Origin: an uncultured Lachnospiraceae bacterium | GTDB lineage: Bacteria > Bacillota > Clostridia > Lachnospirales > Lachnospiraceae | DNA length: 42,201 nt | Assembly: GCA_910585295.1 (NCBI GenBank) | Contig: CAJUDE010000009.1 | Location: 1-42,201 of the forward strand | Direction of reading: 5' to 3' | Shown here: in pieces, positions 7,957 to 15,781 of the stretch | Layout of the letters: each line of letters starts with the position of its first letter | Position numbering within the stretch: the stretch's first letter is position 1 | Made by a program: the position numbers and the translations under genes | The notes under the pieces: model-generated | The model's database searches: none | What the model was told of the DNA's origin: nothing | Seen by the model: only the letters and a program-made list of their open reading frames with translations

Positions 7957-9486
7957 ATGGGAGAGAAGAGAAAACCGTTATTTATATTTGAGATGGCGAA
8001 TAACCATCAGGGAGACGTGGAACATGGCAAAAATATTATTCGGGCAATCCGTAAGGTATGTGATGGGTTTGGGCAGTTTGACTTTGCCTTTAAGTTCCAG
8101 TACCGTGACCTGGATACCTTTATCCATCCAGATTACAAAGGCAGGCAGGATATTAAGAATGTAAAGCGTTTTCAGGATACCCGCCTTACCTTGGGGCAGT
8201 TTGAGGAATTATTAGGGGAAGTTAGGAAGAATGGGTTCCTTGCAATCTGCACCCCGTTTGACGAGGTTTCAGCAGAGCGGATTGCAGCCCATGGGTATGA
8301 TTATATCAAGATAGCAAGTTGCTCTTTCAACGACTGGCCATTGCTGGAAAAAATAGCGGCCCAGCATATGCCAGTGATTGCGTCTGGCGCAGGGAGCAGT
8401 TTAGAAGACCTGCAAAATGTAACGTCTTTTTTTATGAATCGGGATATTGACTTGACCTTGATGCATTGCATTGCAGAATATCCAACGGAAAATAAGCATT
8501 TGCAGTTAAACCAGATTGATTTTTACCATGCCCAGTTCCCAGAATTAAGGATTGGGTTTTCTACCCATGAGGATCCAGACAATATGCTTCCGGTGAAAAT
8601 GGCAGTGGCAAAAGGGGCGGAAGTATTTGAAAAGCATGTGGGGCTGCCAACAGATACAATCACATTAAATGGGTATTCCGCCAACCCAGAACAAGTACGT
8701 GCATGGCTTTTGGCGGCGCAGGAGGCATATGAGTCCTGCGGGGTTTGTGGGGGACGGTATTGCCCTACAGATAAGGAACAGGCAGATTTAGCAGCATTAA
8801 AGAGGGGCGTGTTTGTGAAGAAGCCTTTGGAAGCTGGGCATGCCATAAGCATGGATAATATTTTCCTTGCATTCCCTTGCCAGGAGGGGCAGTTAGTTGC
8901 AAGTGATTTGTCTAAGTACAATATGATTCAGCCTATCCATGGGCTGCTTAATGAAAATATGCCCATTATGCGAAAGGATGTTACGGTGGACAACACATCC
9001 CAGAAAACCCTTGAAATTATGAAGGGATTGATAAAGCTTCTAGAAGAAAGCAAAGTGGTGGTTCCAGTCGGAAGTATTTGCGAACTCTCCCATCATTATG
9101 GGCTGTCTAAATTTTACCAGACCGGGGTGGCGATGATTGAATGTGTGAACCGTGAATATTGCAAGAAGATCCTTGCTGTGCTTCCAGGGCAGGCCCATCC
9201 AAGCCATTACCATGTGAAGAAAGAAGAGACATTTGTGGTGCTTCACGGAGAATTGGAATTGATGTTGGACGGTGGGAAAAAGCTTTTGCATAAAGGGGAC
9301 GTTATGACAGTGGAACGCAATGTGAACCATAGCTTCTCTTCTTCCAGCGGGTGTATTTTTGAAGAGATCTCTACCACCCATTATCAGAATGATTCTTATT
9401 ATAAAGATGCAAAAGAGTTTGTGGAACCCAGGAAGACGAAGATACATTTTACAAAAAACATGCTTGCAGTTATTAATGGTAACTAG
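7957..9486 (+). CDS. Sialic-acid-synthase-like enzyme fused to a cupin domain
   Basis: A 509-aa fusion. Residues 1 to about 250 form a NeuB/SpsE-type TIM barrel, with EMANNHQGD near the N-terminus, FKFQ, a CTPFDE segment, SGAGSSLEDL, and a FSTHEDPDN stretch. Residues about 280-345 form an SAF-like domain around LKRGVFVKKPLEAG. A C-terminal cupin (about 360-495) has the metal-ligand pattern HPSHYHVKKEE and a later NHSF, similar to sugar-isomerase cupins. NeuB enzymes condense PEP with an N-acylated mannosamine-type sugar to a nonulosonic acid; this barrel clearly differs from the LegI-like protein at 34462, so the acceptor is probably different. AGGAGG at 7945-7950 gives a clear start at ATG 7957. 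It is tightly linked to the upstream TPP enzyme. The exact product is unknown. Confidence 0.85.
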   Translation: MGEKRKPLFIFEMANNHQGDVEHGKNIIRAIRKVCDGFGQFDFAFKFQYRDLDTFIHPDYKGRQDIKNVKRFQDTRLTLGQFEELLGEVRKNGFLAICTPFDEVSAERIAAHGYDYIKIASCSFNDWPLLEKIAAQHMPVIASGAGSSLEDLQNVTSFFMNRDIDLTLMHCIAEYPTENKHLQLNQIDFYHAQFPELRIGFSTHEDPDNMLPVKMAVAKGAEVFEKHVGLPTDTITLNGYSANPEQVRAWLLAAQEAYESCGVCGGRYCPTDKEQADLAALKRGVFVKKPLEAGHAISMDNIFLAFPCQEGQLVASDLSKYNMIQPIHGLLNENMPIMRKDVTVDNTSQKTLEIMKGLIKLLEESKVVVPVGSICELSHHYGLSKFYQTGVAMIECVNREYCKKILAVLPGQAHPSHYHVKKEETFVVLHGELELMLDGGKKLLHKGDVMTVERNVNHSFSSSSGCIFEEISTTHYQNDSYYKDAKEFVEPRKTKIHFTKNMLAVINGN

Positions 9487-9518
9487 GGTCTTATGGGCGA
9501 CTGTAAAGGAGGGCTAAG

Positions 9519-10619
9519 ATGAATATTCCATTTTCTACATTCCAGCCTATGCATGAAGAGATAAAGGAAGAGCTAGAAGAGGCCTTCCATGAGGTGCTGG
9601 AATCCAGTTGGTATATCCGTGGAGGGCAATGCAGGAAATTTGAAGAAGAGTTCGCCGCTTACTGCGGAATGGACTATGCAGTTGGCGTTGGGAATGGGCT
9701 GGATGCAATTTCCTTAATCCTCCAGGCGTTGGGGATTGGCCCAGGGGATGAGGTCATCGTGCCTTCTAACACTTACATAGCAACAGCGCTGGCTGTTACC
9801 CTTGTAGGGGCTGCGCCCGTGTTTGTGGAGCCGGAATTGGCCAGCTACAATATAGACCCAGCAAGGATAGAAGAAAAAATATCTGCCCGGACGAAAGCAA
9901 TTCTTCCTGTCCATTTATATGGGCGCGTAGCAGATATGGACCCTGTGATGGAAATTGCAGAGAAGCATGGGCTTTATGTGGTGGAGGACGCCGCACAGGC
10001 CCATGGAGCCACATACCGTGGAAAGAAGGCAGGGTCCTTTGGGATTGCGTCAGCGTTCAGTTTTTATCCAGGGAAGAACTTGGGGGCGTTAGGGGATGCG
10101 GGGGCAGTAGTCACGAACCAGGAATGGCTGAAAGAGAAGGTAAAGGCATTGGGGAATTATGGTTCGGATTATAAATACCACAATATCTACCTTGGGAGCA
10201 ATTCCAGGCTGGATGAGCTGCAGGCTGCATTCTTGAGGAAAAAGTTAAAGCATTTGGACAGATGGAATAAGGCGCGGCAAGAAATAGCAACCAGGTATTT
10301 AAAAGGGATACGAAATAGCGAAGTTATCTTGCCGCAAAGCTCTGATAAGGTATATGGGCATGTATACCATGTTTTTTTGGTTCGATGCAGACGGCGGGGG
10401 GAGTTGGAAGGATATTTGAAGCAACATGGGGTCTCTACGTTAATCCATTATCCCATACCAATCCATTTACAAAAGGCGTACCATATGCTACAGATGTGCA
10501 GGGGCAGCTTGCCGTTGGCAGAAGAAATTTCAGACACAGCCCTTAGCCTTCCCCTTTATTATGGAATGAAACAGGAAGAGGTTGACTATATTATAAAAAT
10601 GGTGAATGAATTTCATTAG
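9519..10619 (+). CDS. fdtB: Sugar 3-aminotransferase, DegT/DnrJ/EryC1 family (FdtB/QdtB-like)
   Basis: A 366-aa PLP enzyme. The aldimine lysine is K186 in FYPGKNLG. Other family marks are GNGLDAISL (cofactor phosphate region), an EDAAQAHGA segment with the pyridine-binding Asp, and a GSNSRLDELQAA segment. FdtB/QdtB enzymes aminate C3 of dTDP-3-keto-6-deoxyhexose with glutamate as donor, giving dTDP-Fuc3N or dTDP-Qui3N. Assignment rests on the ketoisomerase gene only 9 bases downstream; the galacto or gluco configuration cannot be told from sequence. The upstream steps (RmlA and RmlB) are not in this window. AGGAGG lies 6 bases before the ATG, in the same AGGAGGGCT context used by the previous gene. 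Confidence 0.87.
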   Translation: MNIPFSTFQPMHEEIKEELEEAFHEVLESSWYIRGGQCRKFEEEFAAYCGMDYAVGVGNGLDAISLILQALGIGPGDEVIVPSNTYIATALAVTLVGAAPVFVEPELASYNIDPARIEEKISARTKAILPVHLYGRVADMDPVMEIAEKHGLYVVEDAAQAHGATYRGKKAGSFGIASAFSFYPGKNLGALGDAGAVVTNQEWLKEKVKALGNYGSDYKYHNIYLGSNSRLDELQAAFLRKKLKHLDRWNKARQEIATRYLKGIRNSEVILPQSSDKVYGHVYHVFLVRCRRRGELEGYLKQHGVSTLIHYPIPIHLQKAYHMLQMCRGSLPLAEEISDTALSLPLYYGMKQEEVDYIIKMVNEFH

Positions 10620-10628
10620 GAGGTACAT

Positions 10629-11048
10629 ATGCAGGTTGTAAAATACGCATTTAGCCAACATGGGGATGAGCGGGGGCAATTGATTGCATTGGAAGAATAT
10701 AGTGATATCCCCTTTGAGATAAAAAGGGTATACTATATGTATGATACAAAACCTGGGGTGAGGCGTGGGTACCATGCCCACAAAAATCTAGAGCAGATTT
10801 TGGTGTGCGTGCATGGGAGCTGCGATGTTTTGCTGGATAATGGGACAGAAAAAAAGATTGTTTCTTTGGAAAAGCCATACGAAGGCCTTTATGTCCCAAA
10901 CGATATGTGGCGGGAGATGTATAACTTTTCAGAAGGGGCGGTCCTTCTGGTATTTGCCTCAGATATTTACAAAGAAGAGGATTATATCAGGGACTATGAT
11001 GAATTTTTAAAGTTTGTGAAGAAGGGATCGGAGGAAAACCATGGTTAG
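10629..11048 (+). CDS. fdtA: dTDP-4-keto-6-deoxyglucose 3,4-ketoisomerase (FdtA/QdtA-like cupin)
   Basis: A 139-aa single-domain cupin of the FdtA/WxcM family. The diagnostic segment RRGYHAHKNLEQILVCVHGS carries the catalytic histidines, and the C-terminal part has VPNDMWREM. The enzyme moves the keto group from C4 to C3 of dTDP-6-deoxy-4-ketohexose so that the neighbouring aminotransferase can install the 3-amino group. Length is typical for the family. AGGAGG lies 5 bases before the ATG. The 3' end overlaps the next gene (a GT2) by 8 bases. FdtA versus QdtA stereochemistry is not decidable here. Confidence 0.9.
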   Translation: MQVVKYAFSQHGDERGQLIALEEYSDIPFEIKRVYYMYDTKPGVRRGYHAHKNLEQILVCVHGSCDVLLDNGTEKKIVSLEKPYEGLYVPNDMWREMYNFSEGAVLLVFASDIYKEEDYIRDYDEFLKFVKKGSEENHG

Positions 11049-12408
11049 TGTGATTGTGCCAGTCTATAATGGGGAAAAATATTTGAGGGAATGCATTGAA
11101 TCCGTCCTGAACCAGACTTATCAGGATGTGCAGCTTGTGCTGGTGGACGATAAATCGCCAGACAATTCCATAGTGATAGAAAGGGAGTATGCACAAGCTT
11201 ATCCAAATAGGGTGAAGCTGATTGAGTTGGAGGAGAATAAAGGGATTGGCAACGCCCTTAATACAGGGGTGGATGCGGCGGATGGCGAATACTTTATGGT
11301 TTATGGGGATGACGATTGGTTAGACCTTGACCTATGTGAAAAGGCAATGCGGGTAGCAGAGGAAAATGACAGCGATTTGGTGTGCGTCCCCAAAAAAGGT
11401 TGGATTCGGGGGAAAAGCGTTTTATACCGCACTATGCCAGAATGGTGCCTTGGGGATATGACATTAGAAAAAAGAAGGGCAGCCATTGTGCATCTTGCAA
11501 ATGACGCTGCATTTGTATATATTGGGGCGATAAAGAAAGAATTTTTCGTGCAAAATGATTTAAGGTATTTAGACATTATTCCAGATGATATTCCTTTGCA
11601 TCCTTTATATTTTGCGTATGCCAAGCATATCGGGATGATAGAAGGCAGCTATTATAATTATCGAATACATGATGCGTCAATGGCCCACCAGAAAAATGGG
11701 GAGCTTTATTTGAATATCCATAAAGCGGCAGTGCTGATGCGCGAGAGGTTTATGGAAAGGAATTTGTATGGGGAATTAAAAGAAGAGGTGGATTTTTGCT
11801 TTATTCTTGCAGGCTATTATTATACAATATTCAATTGCCTGGCAAGGTATGATAACCCGCCAGTGGAGTTGATGCACAAAGTTCGGGACTTGGTTCACGA
11901 AATGGTACCCGAGTATGCAGAGAATTATTATATCCCATTGTTTTGGGATCGGTGGAAATTAGAACTGCTCTTGGCAAATGACAAGTCGCCTGAGAAATTG
12001 GTGGAGCAGTTCCCAGACTGCGACGCATTTTTGGATATGTCCCATGATGGCGCTTTAAAAGGCATATTTGGGGAATGGGAGTTTGATAAATATATATCTG
12101 GGGAGCATAAAGAACAGGTGCAGAAAATGGTTCAATACCTAAGCTTGCAAGAGAAAGGTTCCTATTTTCTATGGAAAAGCCCTACAGAAAGCCCATTGTG
12201 CCAGAAAATATTGGAAATGCTCCCATTGCCTGAAATAGATGGGGGTGCAGAACAGAATCGAAACTTAGTGGTATTTTCCAAAAATGATAAGGTTGGCCAA
12301 TATGCTGAGGAGAAAAATTGTAAGGTTGTAGAGCTGTTGCCTTATTTGAAATCTGGGATGCAGCCAGAGGTTTATTTAAAGGCGGCAGGGATAATAAAAG
12401 AGCCATAA
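11041..12408 (+). CDS. Family 2 glycosyltransferase
   Basis: A 455-aa protein with an N-terminal GT-A domain: VSVIVPVYNGEKYLRECIES at the start, VLVDDKSPDNS near 36-46, and the metal-binding YGDDDW near 87-92. The remaining 240 residues form a helical C-terminal extension of unknown role. It follows the FdtA-like gene with an 8-base overlap, so it may transfer the 3-amino-3,6-dideoxyhexose made by that pair. This is inference from position. GGAGG is present just before the ATG. Confidence 0.85.
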   Translation: MVSVIVPVYNGEKYLRECIESVLNQTYQDVQLVLVDDKSPDNSIVIEREYAQAYPNRVKLIELEENKGIGNALNTGVDAADGEYFMVYGDDDWLDLDLCEKAMRVAEENDSDLVCVPKKGWIRGKSVLYRTMPEWCLGDMTLEKRRAAIVHLANDAAFVYIGAIKKEFFVQNDLRYLDIIPDDIPLHPLYFAYAKHIGMIEGSYYNYRIHDASMAHQKNGELYLNIHKAAVLMRERFMERNLYGELKEEVDFCFILAGYYYTIFNCLARYDNPPVELMHKVRDLVHEMVPEYAENYYIPLFWDRWKLELLLANDKSPEKLVEQFPDCDAFLDMSHDGALKGIFGEWEFDKYISGEHKEQVQKMVQYLSLQEKGSYFLWKSPTESPLCQKILEMLPLPEIDGGAEQNRNLVVFSKNDKVGQYAEEKNCKVVELLPYLKSGMQPEVYLKAAGIIKEP

Positions 12409-12436
12409 ATTCATATTCTTAGAAGGGTTTATTAAA

Positions 12437-13183
12437 ATGAGGGATATTGCAGATTACGAAGTAAAATACAAAGTGGAGCCATGTGAACAGTATCAGGTAA
12501 AGTACCGAAGGGAAAAAGTTATCTCAATATTAAAAGATTATAAACATGAGGTAATACTGGAGGTAGGGTGTGGTTTAGAGCCATTGTTTTTGTACTTTCA
12601 AGATTATAAAAAGATGATTGTCGTGGAGCCAGCAAAAAGCTTTATTACAGAGGCGAAAAAAAAGTTGGGGGGTAAAAACAACAATATTTTTTTTATAAAT
12701 GGCATGTTAGAGGAGTCTGTAGGTCGGATAAAGGAAATCGGGGATGGGCTTGATTACATAATTGTGGGAAGCTTGCTCCACGAAGTGGAAGAGCCAGAAA
12801 AGCTGCTAAGGTCAATATATGAAATTTGTTCTGACAAAACGGTAGTCCATATAAATGTGCCAAATGCAAATTCTATCCACCGGTTATTAGCAAAAGAAAT
12901 GGGGCTTATTAAGGATGTGCATGAATTGTCGGAGCTGCAGATTGAGATGCAAAGGCATAATGTGTTTGACTTAACGCAGCTCTGTGAATTTGTTGAATCG
13001 TACGGATTTCAGGTGATAGACAAAGGCGCTTATTTTCCGAAACTATTCAGCGCGAGGCAGATGGAAAAAATGTTGGATATAGGGATTGTGGATGAGACGA
13101 TATTTGACGGCCTTAACAAAATGATAAGGTATCTACCAGAATTTGGCTCTGAAATATATGTGCAGGTGAAAAAGAAGGTGTGA
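12437..13183 (+). CDS. Class I SAM-dependent methyltransferase
   Basis: A 248-aa Rossmann methyltransferase. Motif I is ILEVGCGLEP at about residues 38-47, with an acidic residue ending strand 2 in VVEPAK. The substrate is unknown; in this setting an O- or N-methylation of a sugar is likely. Its reading frame passes through three homopolymers within 39 bases (A8 at 12656-12663, G6 at 12667-12672, T8 at 12687-12694), any of which could slip. AGAAGGG lies 9 bases before ATG 12437. The stop overlaps the GTG start of the next gene. Confidence 0.8.
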   Translation: MRDIADYEVKYKVEPCEQYQVKYRREKVISILKDYKHEVILEVGCGLEPLFLYFQDYKKMIVVEPAKSFITEAKKKLGGKNNNIFFINGMLEESVGRIKEIGDGLDYIIVGSLLHEVEEPEKLLRSIYEICSDKTVVHINVPNANSIHRLLAKEMGLIKDVHELSELQIEMQRHNVFDLTQLCEFVESYGFQVIDKGAYFPKLFSARQMEKMLDIGIVDETIFDGLNKMIRYLPEFGSEIYVQVKKKV

Positions 13184-13869
13184 AAGAAATGGCGGGAAAT
13201 ATTATTATTGTAGGCAATTCAGAATTTGCAGAAATTGCGTCTGAATATTTTAAGAAAGATTATGGTTATGAGACAGTGGCTTTTGCCGTTGATAAAGAAT
13301 TCATTAGGGAAGACAGCTTATTGGGACATCCTGTTGTCGCATCTGATACATTAAGCGATATGTACCCTCCAGATAAAATAGACGGAGTATTTGTTGCAGC
13401 AGTGTATACGCAAATGAACCGGCTTAGGGAGCGCTTTTGTAAAGAATATAAGGAGAAAGGCTATCGCTTACTCTCATATGTAAGCCCCCATGCTTTTGTT
13501 TGGGAAAATGTCGAGATTGGGGAAAATGTCTTTATTTTTGAAGATAACACAGTGCAATACCATGTAAAGCTCCATGATAATGTAATATTGTGGAGTGGGA
13601 ACCATATTGGACATAGCGCTGAGATAGGGAAAAATACATTTGTATCTTCCCATGTGGTTGTTTCTGGTTATACGAAGATAGGGAAAAATTGTTTTCTGGG
13701 GGTGAATTCTTGCTTAGGGAATAATATTACTTTTCCAGATGATTCTATTTTGGCGGCTGGCGCCGTAACAACATGTTCTTTTCAGGATAAAGGCAGGATA
13801 TATGCAGGGAACCCAGCAAAAATAATGAAAAAAACGGCTTATGAATACTTTGGGGTGGACGAACAATGA
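13180..13869 (+). CDS. PglD/NeuD-like sugar acyltransferase (left-handed beta-helix), first copy
   Basis: A 229-aa protein with an N-terminal Rossmann-like domain (IIIVGNSEFAEIA) and a C-terminal hexapeptide-repeat beta-helix (IGENVFIFEDNT, GKNTFVSSHVV, GKNCFLGVN), ending in the usual AGNPAKIMKK motif. Such enzymes N- or O-acetylate amino sugars using acetyl-CoA. It is clearly paralogous to the gene at 14906. With the 3-amino sugar genes upstream, a role like FdtC (3-N-acetylation) is reasonable but unproven. I give GTG 13180 (GTGA overlap with the previous stop, AGGTGA upstream); ATG 13189 is an equally possible start. Confidence 0.82.
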   Translation: MKEMAGNIIIVGNSEFAEIASEYFKKDYGYETVAFAVDKEFIREDSLLGHPVVASDTLSDMYPPDKIDGVFVAAVYTQMNRLRERFCKEYKEKGYRLLSYVSPHAFVWENVEIGENVFIFEDNTVQYHVKLHDNVILWSGNHIGHSAEIGKNTFVSSHVVVSGYTKIGKNCFLGVNSCLGNNITFPDDSILAAGAVTTCSFQDKGRIYAGNPAKIMKKTAYEYFGVDEQ

Positions 13870-13929
13870 AATTTAGGAAATAGGAGAATGTGGAAAAGTG
13901 GGTTAGGTTATACAGAGATAATTGAGGAA

Positions 13930-13952
13930 TAGGCGTAGTAGTTGGTACGCCC
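13930..13952 (+). repeat. Intergenic hairpin without T-tract
   Basis: GGCGTA (13932-13937) and TACGCC (13946-13951) form a 6-bp stem with an 8-base loop in the 129-base gap before the formyltransferase. There is no following T run, so it is not a standard terminator. The rest of the gap shows nothing I can name. Confidence 0.4.
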
Positions 13953-13998
13953 CTCATATTAGCTGCCAATGGGGCGGGAGTGCAAGGAGCATAAGTTT

Positions 13999-14877
13999 AT
14001 GTATAGGTTAGTATATATGGGGAGCTATATCCCAATGATTTTTGAGGCAGTTTGCAATTTTAAAGGAATTCAAGTGGTGGGGTTTATTCATGACCTTACC
14101 TTAGCAGAAGAGGATATTTGCGCAAATAGAGAGCATATTGAGAAAAGGCGCATACCTGAAATGACGCTGGATAAGGTTGAAGAGACTGCCCCTGATATCA
14201 TTTTTCTGTGTGGTTATATGAAAATATTAAAGACAAATTTGCTTGACAAGTATTTATTTCTAAATATCCATGGAGGAATATTGCCAAAGTGGAGAGGGCT
14301 TAGTTGCAATAGCTGGTCGATTGTAAATGGAGAGGAAAAAATAGGATATAGCATCCACAGAGTCCGTGAGGAGCTTGACGATGGAGAATTATATAAAGTA
14401 TTTTCTGTTACTTTGAATAGAAATGAAAAATATGGCGATGCCAGAAAAAGGTTAAAGCAGAAAGTATGTGAGGAGTTAGAGGATTGCTTTGTCCAGATCA
14501 TTGAAGGCCGGCTGCTGCCAGTTGCTCAGGATAAAAGGGATATTGTATATACCACAAGATTTCGTAAGGAAGATGGAAAAATAACTGATTGGGACATTAC
14601 CACAAGCAAATTAATGGGATTATACCGTGTATTGGGGTATCCTTATGGCAGCGGCATATTTATAACTATTAAGGGCGAGGAGTATGAAGTGCTGGAGATG
14701 GGGGAGGGAGAGGTTTCACCATCAATAGGAAGTAATGGGACAGTAGTTTTTGCATATGATGATGGTTCTGTGTTAATAAAAACGCTGGATACGGCTGTTA
14801 GGGTATACCAGTTGAGGAATAGCCTAGATGAGGTTATTATCCCAGGAAATATTTTGAAGATTGGCGCAAGGCTGTAA
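13999..14877 (+). CDS. Sugar N-formyltransferase
   Basis: A 292-aa member of the methionyl-tRNA formyltransferase superfamily. The catalytic signature is present: Asn and His in LNIHGGILPKWRG (near 88-100) and Asp in EELDDGELY (near 127), the triad used with N10-formyltetrahydrofolate. The C-terminal part resembles the OB-like domain of these enzymes. Housekeeping Fmt is unlikely because def and other translation genes are absent and the gene lies between two sugar acyltransferases. Sugar N-formyltransferases act on dTDP-Qui3N, dTDP-Fuc3N or 4-amino analogues, which fits the FdtA/FdtB pair. I choose ATG 13999 because AAGGAG lies 9 bases upstream; ATG 13969 lacks a ribosome binding site. Confidence 0.85.
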   Translation: MYRLVYMGSYIPMIFEAVCNFKGIQVVGFIHDLTLAEEDICANREHIEKRRIPEMTLDKVEETAPDIIFLCGYMKILKTNLLDKYLFLNIHGGILPKWRGLSCNSWSIVNGEEKIGYSIHRVREELDDGELYKVFSVTLNRNEKYGDARKRLKQKVCEELEDCFVQIIEGRLLPVAQDKRDIVYTTRFRKEDGKITDWDITTSKLMGLYRVLGYPYGSGIFITIKGEEYEVLEMGEGEVSPSIGSNGTVVFAYDDGSVLIKTLDTAVRVYQLRNSLDEVIIPGNILKIGARL

Positions 14878-14905
14878 AGTTGCATAAAATTAGGAATAGT
14901 AAGGC

Positions 14906-15781
14906 ATGGAGAAAAGTAAGAAATTAATTATTGTTGGTACAGGGGAATTTGGGGAAACTGCTTTTGAATATTTCAGCGCTGATTCAGCGTATGAGGTTGC
15001 TGGGTTTGCAGTCGAAAGTGAATTCAGGAAGGCAAACGAAATGATGGGATGCCCTGTAGTGGAATTTGAAGCCATGGAAACAATATTCCCTCCAATAGAA
15101 TATGAAGCCTTTGTAGCAGTCACTTATATAAAACTGAATAGGGTCAGGATGAGGTTATTCCAAGAGTGTAAGAAAAAGGGCTATACCTGCGCATCCTTTG
15201 TCAGCCCCTATACATTTCGGTGGAATAATGTGGAAATTGGCGAGAATTGCTTTATCTTTGAAAACAACACTCTTCAGCGTAAAGTGAAAATAGGGGACAA
15301 CGTAGTACTGCATAGTGGGAATACAATTAGCCATCAGACGGTGGTAGAAGACCATTGTTGGTTGGCTCCAGGGGGAAATATTGCTGGCTTATGTAACATT
15401 GGGAGAAGGTCATTCCTGGGGACAAACATAACATTGGGGGACAATGTATCCTTGGCAGAGGATACCGTTCTGGGTGCCGGCGCGGTGACGGTAAAAAGTT
15501 TAAAAGAGCCTGGCTTGGTATGGGTTGGATGCCCTGCAAAAAAGACGGGCAAGAGCGCATATGAACAGTTTCATATTTTAGAGGAAAATTTTTTGGGGGG
15601 GGTAAAAAGAAATGGAGTGGAAGAAGCGAGGATTAATATTTTGCCCTTCTGGAGAGCCAGAATGGATGGAGCAGTTTGCTATGCTTCCAACTCCTCTGAT
15701 TCGGGGGGATGGAAGTTTAAGAGTTTATCTTGGGTTTTGCACAAAGGAAAATGTGGGGAGGATAGGGTATGTGGATGTTAG
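14906..15781 (+). CDS. PglD/NeuD-like sugar acyltransferase, second copy, with an out-of-frame tail after a G8 tract
   Basis: The first 231 or so residues are paralogous to the protein at 13180: N-terminal IIVGTGEFGETAFEYF, then beta-helix repeats (IGENCFIFENNT, GDNVVLHSGNT) and a final VGCPAKKTGKSAYEQF. The homologous part ends just before a G8 run at 15595-15602. With eight Gs, as sequenced, the frame continues for about 59 residues through the start of the next gene in another frame, giving 291 aa. With seven Gs it would stop at TAA directly after the tract, the expected length. The tail is therefore almost certainly non-native or a phase-variable state. Proposed activity: acetylation of an amino sugar. 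Confidence 0.82.
   Translation: MEKSKKLIIVGTGEFGETAFEYFSADSAYEVAGFAVESEFRKANEMMGCPVVEFEAMETIFPPIEYEAFVAVTYIKLNRVRMRLFQECKKKGYTCASFVSPYTFRWNNVEIGENCFIFENNTLQRKVKIGDNVVLHSGNTISHQTVVEDHCWLAPGGNIAGLCNIGRRSFLGTNITLGDNVSLAEDTVLGAGAVTVKSLKEPGLVWVGCPAKKTGKSAYEQFHILEENFLGGVKRNGVEEARINILPFWRARMDGAVCYASNSSDSGGWKFKSLSWVLHKGKCGEDRVCGC
15595..15602 (+). repeat. G8 homopolymer at the end of the acyltransferase and before the next start codon
   Basis: Eight Gs preceded by T6. The run lies in the last codons of the acyltransferase and 9 bases before ATG 15612, so it also serves as the ribosome binding site of the next gene. G7 would give an immediate TAA, G8 the 59-residue tail, and G9 a short tail ending at a TAA near 15645. 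Confidence 0.95.

Noticed and set aside
13870..13998. A tiny 14-codon frame in the gap before the formyltransferase
   Set aside because: Start codon is only one base from its possible ribosome binding site and there is no coding signature.
13999..14877. Methionyl-tRNA formyltransferase (fmt)
   Set aside because: Catalytic motifs are shared, but the neighbours are sugar acyltransferases and no peptide deformylase or translation genes are present.
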